Source of the DNA: Candidatus Butyricimonas faecavium
Lineage (GTDB): Bacteria > Bacteroidota > Bacteroidia > Bacteroidales > Marinifilaceae
NCBI GenBank assembly: GCA_944321125.1
Contig: CALUKD010000003.1
Coordinates: 242,738-306,737 of the forward strand
Direction: 5' to 3'
DNA length: 64,000 nt
The translations under genes were made by a program, and so were the position numbers. Each line of letters starts with the position of its first letter. Position 1 is the stretch's first letter. This document shows, in pieces, positions 16,063-25,599 of this stretch. The notes beneath the pieces were generated by a model. The model had not been told where the DNA came from and did no database searches. It worked only from the letters and a program-made list of their open reading frames with translations.

Positions 16063-17118
16063 ATGGATTTGTTTACAATCGTAACTGCACGTGCGGATTA
16101 TGAACGGGGTGCGTTGGTGATTATTGATCAGACTCAGCTTCCGGAACGGGAAGTTTACTTAGCATTGAAAACTCCGGAGGAAATCTGGGATGCCATTTAT
16201 TTGTTAAAGGTAAGGGGTGCACCAGCCATCGGAGTGGCTGCTGCTTACGGGATTTCCGTGTGTATGCAAAAGGTGGATGCAGTTGATGATTTCTACCGGG
16301 AATTTGAAAAGGTGAAGGATTATCTGGCATCTTCCCGGCCCACGGCGGTAAATTTGTTTACAGCATTGGAGCGCATGGAGGCTGCGTTGTTGAGAAATCA
16401 AGGTGCGGAAGTGGAGGTTTTGAAACGAGCCTTACGGGAAGAGGCTGAGGTGATTCGGAAAGAAGATGCGGCAGCGTGCCGGAAAATTGGAGAATATGGA
16501 TTATCGCTGTTGAAACCGGGAATGGGGTTACTCACGCATTGTAATGCGGGGCATCTGGCGGTTTCGGAATACGGTACAGCCTTGGCCCCGATCTATTTGG
16601 GACAGGAACAAGGATTCGGTTTTTCAGTTTTTGCCGATGAAACTCGTCCGTTATTGCAAGGGGCGAGATTGACGGCTTTCGAGTTGCGGAAAGCAGGAGT
16701 AGATGTAACCTTGATTTGTGATAATATGGCCGCTTCGGTGATGAAACAAGGGAGGGTGCAGGCCGTGCTGGTTGGGTGTGATCGGGTGGCTGCCAATGGA
16801 GACACGGCAAATAAAATCGGTACTTTGGGGGTAGCCGTGTTAGCTAAATATTACGGAATTCCGTTTTACGTGTTAGGACCAACGTCCTCCATTGATATGG
16901 ATTGTCTCACGGGCAAAGAGATTAAAATAGAGGAACGTGATCCGGCAGAGGTGACCGAGAAATGGTATGCCCGAAGGATGGCCCCCGAAGGGGTTCACGT
17001 GTATAATCCCGCCTTTGACGTGACTCCTGCCGAGTTGATTACGGCAATTATCACGGAGAAAGGAATCGCTTATCCCCCGTTTGGTGACTCCTTCCGGGGA
17101 TGGAAAGGAAACAAATAA
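16063..17118 (+). CDS. mtnA: S-methyl-5-thioribose-1-phosphate isomerase
   Basis: 351 aa from the ATG at 16063; the frame stays open back to a TTG at 16042, but the ATG is more plausible. MtnA converts methylthioribose 1-phosphate to methylthioribulose 1-phosphate in methionine salvage. Visible signatures are 'KVRGAPAIGVAAAYG', the catalytic Cys in LLTHCNAGHLA and the catalytic Asp in VGCDRVAANGDTANKIGT. Length is normal for the family. No other methionine-salvage gene is next to it. In some bacteria this isomerase family also acts on ribose 1-phosphate analogues. Confidence 0.95.
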   Translation: MDLFTIVTARADYERGALVIIDQTQLPEREVYLALKTPEEIWDAIYLLKVRGAPAIGVAAAYGISVCMQKVDAVDDFYREFEKVKDYLASSRPTAVNLFTALERMEAALLRNQGAEVEVLKRALREEAEVIRKEDAAACRKIGEYGLSLLKPGMGLLTHCNAGHLAVSEYGTALAPIYLGQEQGFGFSVFADETRPLLQGARLTAFELRKAGVDVTLICDNMAASVMKQGRVQAVLVGCDRVAANGDTANKIGTLGVAVLAKYYGIPFYVLGPTSSIDMDCLTGKEIKIEERDPAEVTEKWYARRMAPEGVHVYNPAFDVTPAELITAIITEKGIAYPPFGDSFRGWKGNK

Positions 17119-17122
17119 TCAG

Positions 17123-17165
17123 GTCATTTTGTCGCTAAATTTATAAAATTCAAAGACAAAATGAC
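17123..17165. terminator. 11-bp perfect inverted repeat after mtnA
   Basis: gtcattttgtc (17123-17133) faces gacaaaatgac (17155-17165). It begins 4 bp after the mtnA stop, so an mtnA terminator is likely even though no T-tract follows. It is not the CIRCE heat-shock element. Confidence 0.5.
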
Positions 17166-17335
17166 ATGTTTGTAATAAATATTGTTTTAAAAAACGAAAG
17201 TAAATAGTTTGTTTTTTTATTGATTGTTAATGTTATAAGTCGAAATATTTTTTCATTTTATCCAGATGAAACTTTTAGATAAGAGTTTCGGTATATACTT
17301 TGTAAAATTGAAAGTAGAAAGGAGAAAATGAGACT

Positions 17336-19927
17336 ATGAACATGAACAATTATACAATTAAGTCGCAAGAGGCCGTGCAGGCAGCCGTGCAACTTGCGCA
17401 GGAGAAAGGTCAGCAAGCCATCGAGACAGGTCATCTGTTGAGGGGTGTGATCGAGAAAGGCGAAAATATCACGAACTTTATTTTTAATAAGTTAGGTATA
17501 AATAGCCGGAATGTATTAGCAGCGTTGGACAGAATTGTGGATGGATATCCGAAAGTATCGGGTGGTTCTCCTTATTTGTCTGATGAAGCAAATAAAGTGT
17601 TGGAGAAAGCCACGAAGTTGGCAGGTGAAATGGGGGATCAGTATGTTTCACTAGAACATATTTTGCTTGGATTATTATCCGTGAAAGATCCGGTTTCTGG
17701 AATGTTGAAAGATGCAGGTATGACCGAGAAAGAAACTCGTGCAGCCATAGGGGAATTACGAAAAGGGTCAAAAGTGAATTCACCGTCAGCGGAAGATAAT
17801 TATGATGCATTGGGAAGGTATGCTATTAATTTGAACGAAAGGGCGCGGAATGGTAAACTTGATCCTGTGATTGGTCGGGATGACGAGATTCGTCGGGTGT
17901 TACAGATATTATCCCGGAGAACTAAAAATAACCCGATATTAATAGGTGAACCCGGTGTTGGTAAAACGGCAATTGCTGAGGGATTGGCGCAACGTATCGT
18001 GAACGGGGATGTTCCTTCAAATTTGGCATCCAAGAGTATTTATTCGCTGGACATGGGAGCCTTGATTGCGGGGGCAAAATATAAAGGAGAATTTGAAGAA
18101 CGTTTGAAATCGGTTGTAAACGAGGTATTGTCTTCAGAAGGTGAAATTATCCTGTTTATTGATGAGATTCACACCTTGGTGGGAGCCGGAAAGTCTGACG
18201 GGGCAATGGATGCAGCAAATATATTGAAACCCGCTTTGGCTCGTGGTGATTTGAGGGCTATTGGGGCGACCACGTTGAACGAGTACCAGAAATATTTTGA
18301 ACAGGATAAAGCTTTGGAACGTCGTTTCCAAAAAGTGATGATTGACGAGCCGGACGTGATGAGTGCGATCAGTATTATGCGGGGATTGAAGGAGCGTTAC
18401 GAGAATCACCATAAGGTACGGATCACGGATGATGCAATTATTGCATCTGTGGAGTTATCCCACAGGTATATTTCCGATCGTTTCTTGCCGGACAAAGCTA
18501 TCGACTTGGTAGATGAGGCGGCGGCCCGTTTGCGTTTGGAAATGAATTCCGTACCGGAAGAGATTGACGAGTTAGACCGTAAGATCAAGCAATTGGAGAT
18601 TGAAAAGGAAGCGATAAAGCGGGAAGGTAAGAGTAAAAAATTGGATGAAATCCAAAAAGAATTAGCAGATTTGAATCAGGAACGCACGAAATTACGTGCG
18701 CAGTGGGAATCTGAGCGTTCTTTAATAGATGAGATACAAAAAAATAAGGATGCGATTGAACAATATAAGTTTGAGGCAGATCGAGCTGAACGGGAGGGAG
18801 ATTACGGTAAGGTAGCCGAAATTCGTTATGGTAAGATAAAAGAATCAGAGCGACGTATCGAAGAGGTGAAGGCTAAGCTGGCAGATATGAAACATGGTAG
18901 TTCTCTAATTCGGGAAGAGGTAACGGAAGATGATATTGCGGCAGTTGTGTCCAAGTGGACGGGTATTCCGGTAAGCCGGATGATGCAGAGCGAGCGTCAG
19001 AAGTTGCTGCATCTAGAAGACGAATTACACAAACGGGTAGTGGGGCAGGAGATGGCCATTACGGCTTTGGCTGATGCTGTCCGTCGTAATCGTGCTGGTT
19101 TACAGGATGCCAAACGACCGATCGGTTCGTTTATTTTTCTTGGAACCACGGGCGTGGGTAAAACTGAATTGGCAAAGGCATTGGCAGAATTCTTGTTTGA
19201 TGATGAGTCATTGATGACCCGTATTGATATGTCCGAGTATCAAGAGCGTCATTCTGTTTCCCGGTTGATTGGAGCGCCTCCGGGATATGTGGGATATGAT
19301 GAAGGTGGGCAGTTGACCGAGGCCGTTCGTCGGAAACCTTATTCCGTGGTATTGCTGGACGAAATAGAGAAAGCTCATCCTGATGTGTTTAATATCCTAT
19401 TACAGGTATTGGATGATGGGCGTTTAACTGATAATAAAGGTCGGGTAGTTGATTTCAAAAATACGATAATTATCATGACTTCAAATATCGGAGCCCATAT
19501 TATTCAGGAACGTTTGAAAGGTATTGATGAAAATAACCGGGATGAGGTGCTGGACAAGACGAATCATGAGGTATATGAAATGCTGAAACAAACGATACGT
19601 CCGGAGTTCTTGAACCGTATTGATGAGATTATCATGTTTGCCCCGTTGAAGAAATCGGAAATCGTGGATATTGTACGTCTGCAATTCAATGGAGTAAAGA
19701 AGATGTTGGAAAACAATGGTATTGCCATTGAAATCACGGATAAAGCTGTTGAGTGGCTGGCAGAAGCGGGGTATGATCCTCAGTTTGGGGCCCGTCCGGT
19801 AAAACGGGTTATTCAACGTACTTTGTTGAATGATTTGTCAAAACAAATTCTTGCGGAGGAGGTTTCCAAAGATAGCCGTATCATGGTGGACGTGAAGGGT
19901 GATAAGATCGTTTTTGAAAATAAATAA
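17336..19927 (+). CDS. clpB: ATP-dependent disaggregase ClpB
   Basis: 863-aa AAA+ chaperone that, with DnaK, extracts polypeptides from aggregates. Order: Clp N-domain (about 1-145), AAA1 with Walker A GEPGVGKT (204-211) and Walker [14 protein letters not shown], a coiled-coil middle domain (about 410-525, absent in ClpA/ClpC-type short linkers), AAA2 with Walker A GTTGVGKT (about 603-610), Walker [12 protein letters not shown], then the D2-small domain '[13 protein letters not shown]'. Length is typical of ClpB. A second ATG at 17342 is equally possible. It is monocistronic, with a terminator directly behind it. Confidence 0.98.
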   Translation: MNMNNYTIKSQEAVQAAVQLAQEKGQQAIETGHLLRGVIEKGENITNFIFNKLGINSRNVLAALDRIVDGYPKVSGGSPYLSDEANKVLEKATKLAGEMGDQYVSLEHILLGLLSVKDPVSGMLKDAGMTEKETRAAIGELRKGSKVNSPSAEDNYDALGRYAINLNERARNGKLDPVIGRDDEIRRVLQILSRRTKNNPILIGEPGVGKTAIAEGLAQRIVNGDVPSNLASKSIYSLDMGALIAGAKYKGEFEERLKSVVNEVLSSEGEIILFIDEIHTLVGAGKSDGAMDAANILKPALARGDLRAIGATTLNEYQKYFEQDKALERRFQKVMIDEPDVMSAISIMRGLKERYENHHKVRITDDAIIASVELSHRYISDRFLPDKAIDLVDEAAARLRLEMNSVPEEIDELDRKIKQLEIEKEAIKREGKSKKLDEIQKELADLNQERTKLRAQWESERSLIDEIQKNKDAIEQYKFEADRAEREGDYGKVAEIRYGKIKESERRIEEVKAKLADMKHGSSLIREEVTEDDIAAVVSKWTGIPVSRMMQSERQKLLHLEDELHKRVVGQEMAITALADAVRRNRAGLQDAKRPIGSFIFLGTTGVGKTELAKALAEFLFDDESLMTRIDMSEYQERHSVSRLIGAPPGYVGYDEGGQLTEAVRRKPYSVVLLDEIEKAHPDVFNILLQVLDDGRLTDNKGRVVDFKNTIIIMTSNIGAHIIQERLKGIDENNRDEVLDKTNHEVYEMLKQTIRPEFLNRIDEIIMFAPLKKSEIVDIVRLQFNGVKKMLENNGIAIEITDKAVEWLAEAGYDPQFGARPVKRVIQRTLLNDLSKQILAEEVSKDSRIMVDVKGDKIVFENK

Positions 19928-19950
19928 GGATTTTTAAAATCATATAAAAT

Positions 19951-19990
19951 AGTAAGTCGTTTCAAAAAAAGAAACGGCTTACTTTTTTTG
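19951..19990 (+). terminator. clpB terminator
   Basis: agtaagtcgtttc (19951-19963) pairs with gaaacggcttact (19971-19983), 13 bp with one G-U, followed by a run of seven T. Confidence 0.9.
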
Positions 19991-20013
19991 TATGACAGTA
20001 ATACATTGATTAT

Positions 20014-20043
20014 TTTGATTCTTGACGAGAATGTCTATCTTTG
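20014..20043 (+). promoter_or_regulatory. promoter of ECF sigma gene, locus A
   Basis: TTTG (20014-20017), 18-bp spacer, TATCTTTG (20036-20043): a good match to the Bacteroidetes primary-sigma promoter. It lies 33 bp before the sigma gene. Confidence 0.7.
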
Positions 20044-20075
20044 CATGAATCATAATTATCTGTTTAGATTTTAAT

Positions 20076-20645
20076 ATGGTATATAGCGAATCGGAAATTA
20101 TACACGGACTGGAGGCTGGAAATGAAAGCTGTCTGAATATGCTTTTTGATAATTATTACCGGGCATTGTGCGTGTATGCGTTTCGGTTTGTTTCAGATGG
20201 AGATGATGTAGAGGATATAGTGCAAGAGGTGTTTGTTTCTTTCTGGATGAACAAAAAACGAACTGTTTTTTCCGGTTCCGTTCGTTCTTATCTTTTCGGG
20301 GCAGTGGCTAAGGCTGCATCTAAGTTTGCTACACGTAGGGGGAGGATCATGTTTGACGACGTGGAGAAATATGTGGATCAATTTTTAGAAGAGTTGGTGG
20401 AGTATGATGAGAGCGAATTTGCTCGATTACGTGATAAAGTAAATGCCCGAGTAGAGGCTTTGCCGGAAAAGACAAAGGAAATATTTAAAGCCGTGGTGTT
20501 GGATAACATGACTTATCAGCAAGTTGGCGATCGTTTCGGGATAACAGTGAATACTGTGAAGACAATGTATTACAGGGCATTGAAACAGCTGAAAGAAGAG
20601 TTGGGAGGAAATACCTTGATCCTGTTTTTTATGATTCAACAATAA
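20076..20645 (+). CDS. ECF RNA polymerase sigma factor (locus A)
   Basis: 189 aa. Region 2 is 'LFDNYYRALCVYAFRFVSDGDDVEDIVQEVFVSFW' (about 23-57). Region 4 is 'TYQQVGDRFGITVNTVKTMYYRALKQLKEEL' (about 147-177), a helix-turn-helix. This is the FecI-like Bacteroidetes subclass. It is followed by a FecR-type anti-sigma gene 105 bp downstream and then a SusC with an STN domain, so it most likely directs transcription of locus A when the transporter signals substrate. The promoter upstream looks constitutive. Confidence 0.93.
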   Translation: MVYSESEIIHGLEAGNESCLNMLFDNYYRALCVYAFRFVSDGDDVEDIVQEVFVSFWMNKKRTVFSGSVRSYLFGAVAKAASKFATRRGRIMFDDVEKYVDQFLEELVEYDESEFARLRDKVNARVEALPEKTKEIFKAVVLDNMTYQQVGDRFGITVNTVKTMYYRALKQLKEELGGNTLILFFMIQQ

Positions 20646-20750
20646 GTTCCTGTTTGTAATTTTATTAAAAATTAGTTTATCTGCAATTTTTTTCAAAAAG
20701 TTGTCATCTCTTTTTTATTTTTCTGGTATATAATATAAAAGTAGAATGAT

Positions 20751-21914
20751 ATGAATAGTAAAATTTGGCAATGGATAGGCGATTATTGTTCCGGGACATT
20801 GGATGGGGAGGAGGAACGGCAATTACATGAATGGATGGATGAATCAGAGGAGAATAGACAATTTTTTATAGAGGGAGTGAAAATGGTACGGGAGTATCAA
20901 ATGGTTGCTAATTCGGATAAGCGGGCTTCAGATTCATTGAAACGTGTACAGGAAAAAATCCGGATTCGTGGAAGAAGGAAATTGTGGATTCAGATTACTG
21001 CTGCGGCTTCTGTTGTACTCTTATTCTCTTTGTCATATATGTTTTTTTATATATCGGAATCTAGAGAGGACTTTTCTGAATTGATGAAAGTGCATGCCGG
21101 GGGAACGAAAGCGACTTTGATCGTTGCTGACGGAATACAGGTTGATTTAACTCAAGATAATTTACAAGAAGTGATCGGACAGTATGGTGTTACTGTCATG
21201 AATGATAATGAGAACGAGTTGCGGTATGATTGTGTGGAGATAAATGATGAAACGGAAGAAAAGCCGATGTTCCACACGATTTCGGCTCCTGTTGGAGGAG
21301 AATACCATTTTACGTTGGCTGACGGTACGATGGTATGGTTGAATTCATCTTCGCAACTGACATTTCCTACTCGTTTTACAGGATCGACTCGTGAGGTAAT
21401 TGTTGAGGGAGAAGTATATTTTGAAGTGCAACATGATGAAAATAGGCCCTTTATAGTGTGGGTGGGTGATATGAATGTGCAAGTATTGGGGACGAAATTC
21501 TGTATTTCGGCTTATCCTGAAAATGAAGGAATTATGACCACGTTAGTGCAGGGAGCGGTGCAAGTGACATCCGGAGATAAGCAAGTGGTATTACAACCGG
21601 GGTATCAGGCAGTGGTGGATCAACATTCTGGAGTGATAAAACAGCGGGCGGTGGAATTATCCTTATATACTTCGTGGGTGCAGGGTGTGTTTGAATACGA
21701 GAATATGGAATTGAACGATATTATGATACAACTCGCCCGGTGGTATGATGTTCAATTCACTTTCTCTGCCCCAGAGTATAAAGAACGTTGTTTTACCGGA
21801 GTCGTACGGAAATATGAAGACTTGGATGACGTGTTGGACATGATAGAAAAAACAACGAACGTAAAATTTATTGTCAATGGAAGAAATGTTACAATAACCT
21901 CATTAACAAGGTGA
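20751..21914 (+). CDS. FecR family anti-sigma factor (locus A)
   Basis: 387 aa. The N-terminal cytoplasmic part (about 1-75) begins 'WQWIGDYCSGTLDGEEERQLHEWM', the sigma-binding segment. One transmembrane helix follows at about 79-102. The periplasmic FecR domain (about 105-270) contains 'TISAPVGGEYHFTLADGTMVWLNSSSQL' and 'VEVYFEVQ'-type strands. A C-terminal DUF4974/STN-like domain ('LYTSWVQGVFEYENMELNDIMIQLARWYDV') ends the protein. It should hold the ECF sigma factor inactive until contacted by the SusC N-terminal signalling domain. Two hairpins separate it from susC. Confidence 0.94.
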   Translation: MNSKIWQWIGDYCSGTLDGEEERQLHEWMDESEENRQFFIEGVKMVREYQMVANSDKRASDSLKRVQEKIRIRGRRKLWIQITAAASVVLLFSLSYMFFYISESREDFSELMKVHAGGTKATLIVADGIQVDLTQDNLQEVIGQYGVTVMNDNENELRYDCVEINDETEEKPMFHTISAPVGGEYHFTLADGTMVWLNSSSQLTFPTRFTGSTREVIVEGEVYFEVQHDENRPFIVWVGDMNVQVLGTKFCISAYPENEGIMTTLVQGAVQVTSGDKQVVLQPGYQAVVDQHSGVIKQRAVELSLYTSWVQGVFEYENMELNDIMIQLARWYDVQFTFSAPEYKERCFTGVVRKYEDLDDVLDMIEKTTNVKFIVNGRNVTITSLTR

Positions 21915-21922
21915 AAAGAATA

Positions 21923-21992
21923 AAAACGGAAAATGTTACCAGCATTCCCCGTTTTATGTTGAAAATTTAATGGCAGCCTTCGGCAAAAGGCT
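21923..21992 (+). promoter_or_regulatory. two hairpins between fecR and susC (locus A)
   Basis: Hairpin 1: aaaacggaaaatg (21923-21935) against cattccccgtttt (21943-21955), 11 of 13 paired. Hairpin 2: agcctt (21975-21980) against aaggct (21987-21992). They may partly terminate fecR transcription or protect the susC mRNA 5' end. Confidence 0.55.
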
Positions 21993-22020
21993 ACGTTTAT
22001 TAATCTAAGTACCCAAATGT

Positions 22021-25000
22021 ATGAAAAAAAGACGAAATTCTAAACAATCCTCTCCTGAAAATATGAGAGGTAAAATTTACTTAGCAATGAGATTGACTTT
22101 GCTTTTGACCATGTTGTTCTCTTTTACGGCAATAGCTAGTGTATCGTCACAATCTGTGACGTTGAAATTGGAGAATGCAAGTCTTAGAGAGACCATTAAA
22201 GAGTTGAAAAAACAAACAGGAATTTATTTTGTATTCAACGAGGAAGAGGTCGCTAATTTGAGTGTGAAACTTAATATGGTTTTAACGGACGAACCTTTTG
22301 AGAATGCATTGGATCGTATTTTTGAGGGATTACCTTTTAGTTATGAGTATGCGGAAGGTGTGGTAGTTGTTAAGCCGATTCCACAAAAGAAGGATGAAGT
22401 TAAATTAAAATTGATCAAAGGGAAAGTAGTTGATACGGATGGAATGCCTCTTCCGGGAGTTTCTGTTGTCGTGGAAGGAACAACTCGCGGTGTAGCCTCG
22501 GATGTGAACGGTTTGTTCCGGATGATGATAGAAAATAAGGTCGGGCAAAAATTACTTTTCTCTTTTGTGGGGATGGAACAACAAGTTGTAACTTGGCAGG
22601 GGCAAGATTCACTGAATATAGTAATGAAATATTCTGCTGTGGACGTGGACGAGGTTATTGTGACGGGGTATCAGACATTGAACCGTAGGGAGTCAGCCAG
22701 TGCGGTTTCTGTGGTGAAAACTGAGGATATTTACATGGCGGGAGTTACTTCTATTGACCAAATGTTACAGGGACAGGTTCCCGGTTTGATGGTGATGAAT
22801 ACTTCTGGAGAACCGAGTGCTACTCCTAAAATACGTATTCGGGGAACTTCAACAATTAACGGGAATAAGGCCCCGGTGTGGGTGGTTGACGGAGTGATTT
22901 TGGAGCAAGATGTTCCGATTACAGCCTCAGAATTGAATAGTGAAGATGCCGAGTATTTGGTGGGTAACGCTATATCGGGAATTAGTCCGCAGGATATAGA
23001 GTCTATTACGGTGTTGAAAGACGCTTCGGCCACGGCAATTTATGGGGTAAAGGCGGCAAATGGAGTGATTGTGTTAACGACGAAAAGAGGAGCTATTGGA
23101 AAACCGACAGTCTCATATCATGGTGAAGTAGTGGTAAATGAGCGTCCTTCTTATAGAAATTTTGATCGTATGAATTCAGCGGAACGTATGCAGTTGTCCA
23201 AGGATATTTTTGAACAAGGATTGTCATATAATTCAAATATATCATTGGATCCGGATGATTCTTACGAGGGATTATTGAATGAGTTGATTAATCGCCGGAT
23301 GTCAAAAGAGGAGTTTGCACAACGGGCAGAAGAAATGGCAAATCGTAATACGGATTGGTTTGACGTATTATTCCGTAATGCGATAACCCATTCTCATAAT
23401 TTGAGTATTAACGGAGGGTCTGAAACTGCAAAATATTACTTTTCAGCAGGTTACAATAATAATCAAGGAGGAGCAAAAGGTTCTATTAGCGAGCGTTTTA
23501 CAGCTTTGGCACGTGTAGATGCAAACATTGGTAAATACGTTGATTTTATGGCTAAGATTGATTTCAGTACGACGAAGAATGAAGGTTATTCAGTTGTAAA
23601 TCCTTTTACTTATGCCTATAATACTTCTCGGACGGTACAACCTTATGAGGAAGACGGGGAATATCATTTTTATCAAAAGGATTCGAAGTACTTGTATAAT
23701 GTGTTGAATGAGTTAGCTGAAACAGGTAAGGAGAGTAAATCGAACGATTTCAATGCACTGTTGAATTTGAATGTAAAATTATATGATGGATTGTCTTATC
23801 AAGGAACTTTCTCGTATCATAATTCATCGACAAATCAACGGGATTGGAAAACAGAAGAATCTAATAGTGTAGCTTCCATCCGTGGATATAACTACAAACA
23901 ATATGACGAAAATGATGATGAATACTGGAAATCGTCCTTGCCATATGGAGGAATTTTAGATCAGGGGAACACGTTAAAAACAGGGTATACGGTGAGAAAT
24001 GGCTTGAGCTATGTTAAGGTCTTGGCAGATGTTCACGATGTGAATATAATTGTCGGTTCCGAGTTGCGAGGAACAAAATACGAGGGGGTACGTACAACAG
24101 GTTATGGTTGGACCCCTACTTATGGGGAACGCTTTATGCCGGTACAAACCGATAATTTTTTAAGTAGTTACGTTAATAGAATGCTTCCGACAAATACGAA
24201 CACGATTTCGAGAGTTGCCTCGTTTTTTGGTTCTGCCACGTATACTTATAATAATCGTTACGTGTTAAATTTCAATATTCGTTCGGATGGGGCAAATAAA
24301 TTCGGAAGTAACCCGAAATATCGGTGGTTACCCACGTGGTCAATTGCAGGTAAGTGGCTATTGACAAATGAAGGCTTTATGTCCCGATTTGCCCATAATG
24401 GACATTATATTTCTATAAGAGGAAGTTACGGTATTCAAGGAAATATTCATGATGATGCTACTCCTAATTTGATTCTTGAAGTAGGAGATAGAAATTCAAT
24501 AAGTAATTTGGATCAATCAACAATCTATCGTTTACCTAATCCGGATTTGCGGTGGGAAAAAACAACTTCTTGGAATGTGGCTGCGGATTTTTCTTTCTGG
24601 GATGGAAGACTTTCAGGTAGTTTGGACGTGTATAAAAAGCATACCGAAGATTTGATCATGGAAAAAACAGTAGCAACGTCTAACGGAAAATCACGTTTGT
24701 ACATGAATGCCGGTAAAATGGATAACCAAGGGTTTGAAGGTAATTTAAGTGTACAGATTATTCAAAGAAAAAAATTGAGCTGGAGGTTTAACGTGAATTT
24801 CGGGAGAAATACAAGTGAGGTGACTTTGGCAAATGATGAATTGTACAGTGATTTGGAGGTTATAAACAAAATGTTGGAGGGTAACTTGGCGATAGAGGGA
24901 GAGAAACTGGGTTCAATGTATTCTTTCCGTTATGGGGGATTGTCCAGTGAAAACGGATATCCGTTATTCTACGGGAAAGATGGTAATTTGTGGCATGAAG

Positions 25001-25587
25001 CTGACCCAAAACGTATGGAATTGGTGAAAAGTGGGTCTATTTATCCGGATCTTTCTGGAGGATTCGATACTCAGTTGACTTTTAATAAACGTTTATCACT
25101 GTCTTTGGGTTTCACCTATAATTTAGGAGGTGTAAAACGTTTACCGCAAGTGTATGCTGATAAAAATTCTGCGTTAAATCCGGTTGCTAATGTATCTACG
25201 AATTGGAAAAAAAGATGGAGACAACCCGGCGATGAGAAATACACGGATATTCCTGTTTTATATAATGATAGAGTAGCTTCGAACTTTGAACGTAATGTTT
25301 CTGCCGAGGAGTTGGGGACTGTTGAGGGATGTACTTATTTTTATGATTTGTCGGATCTCCGCGTGGCAAAAGCTGACTTTCTACGTTTGCGTTCTGTCGG
25401 ATTAAGTTACATGGTACCAGAGAATTTATTGAAGGGTGCGGGAGTTTCTTCCATGATGATTCGTTTCCAAGCTTCGAATTTGTTCGTGTGGGCACATAAG
25501 GATTGGAAAGGGCTTGATCCGGAAACTCCGGAAGCGAATATTCCAATTTTACCTTCTTATAGTTTGGGTATTAATGTTTCATTTTAA
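22021..25587 (+). CDS. SusC/RagA family TonB-linked outer-membrane transporter with STN domain (locus A)
   Basis: 1188 aa. After a long leader and signal sequence (to about residue 44) comes an STN signalling domain (about 45-115, 'LKLENASLRETIKELKKQTG'), a carboxypeptidase-regulatory-like domain (about 137-205), the plug ('VDEVIVTGYQTL' then 'VWVVDGVIL', about 210-350) and the large barrel ending in aromatic Phe, as usual for outer-membrane insertion. The STN domain marks it as a signalling receptor that talks to FecR. It forms the usual pair with the SusD lipoprotein 12 bp downstream. The family imports glycans or peptides larger than porin size; this one is probably peptide-related from its neighbours. 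Confidence 0.95.
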   Translation: MKKRRNSKQSSPENMRGKIYLAMRLTLLLTMLFSFTAIASVSSQSVTLKLENASLRETIKELKKQTGIYFVFNEEEVANLSVKLNMVLTDEPFENALDRIFEGLPFSYEYAEGVVVVKPIPQKKDEVKLKLIKGKVVDTDGMPLPGVSVVVEGTTRGVASDVNGLFRMMIENKVGQKLLFSFVGMEQQVVTWQGQDSLNIVMKYSAVDVDEVIVTGYQTLNRRESASAVSVVKTEDIYMAGVTSIDQMLQGQVPGLMVMNTSGEPSATPKIRIRGTSTINGNKAPVWVVDGVILEQDVPITASELNSEDAEYLVGNAISGISPQDIESITVLKDASATAIYGVKAANGVIVLTTKRGAIGKPTVSYHGEVVVNERPSYRNFDRMNSAERMQLSKDIFEQGLSYNSNISLDPDDSYEGLLNELINRRMSKEEFAQRAEEMANRNTDWFDVLFRNAITHSHNLSINGGSETAKYYFSAGYNNNQGGAKGSISERFTALARVDANIGKYVDFMAKIDFSTTKNEGYSVVNPFTYAYNTSRTVQPYEEDGEYHFYQKDSKYLYNVLNELAETGKESKSNDFNALLNLNVKLYDGLSYQGTFSYHNSSTNQRDWKTEESNSVASIRGYNYKQYDENDDEYWKSSLPYGGILDQGNTLKTGYTVRNGLSYVKVLADVHDVNIIVGSELRGTKYEGVRTTGYGWTPTYGERFMPVQTDNFLSSYVNRMLPTNTNTISRVASFFGSATYTYNNRYVLNFNIRSDGANKFGSNPKYRWLPTWSIAGKWLLTNEGFMSRFAHNGHYISIRGSYGIQGNIHDDATPNLILEVGDRNSISNLDQSTIYRLPNPDLRWEKTTSWNVAADFSFWDGRLSGSLDVYKKHTEDLIMEKTVATSNGKSRLYMNAGKMDNQGFEGNLSVQIIQRKKLSWRFNVNFGRNTSEVTLANDELYSDLEVINKMLEGNLAIEGEKLGSMYSFRYGGLSSENGYPLFYGKDGNLWHEADPKRMELVKSGSIYPDLSGGFDTQLTFNKRLSLSLGFTYNLGGVKRLPQVYADKNSALNPVANVSTNWKKRWRQPGDEKYTDIPVLYNDRVASNFERNVSAEELGTVEGCTYFYDLSDLRVAKADFLRLRSVGLSYMVPENLLKGAGVSSMMIRFQASNLFVWAHKDWKGLDPETPEANIPILPSYSLGINVSF

Positions 25588-25599
25588 TAGGAAGTGGTT

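Noticed and set aside
17123..17165. CIRCE-type heat-shock operator before clpB
   Set aside because: The inverted repeat does not match TTAGCACTC-N9-GAGTGCTAA and lies closer to the mtnA stop.
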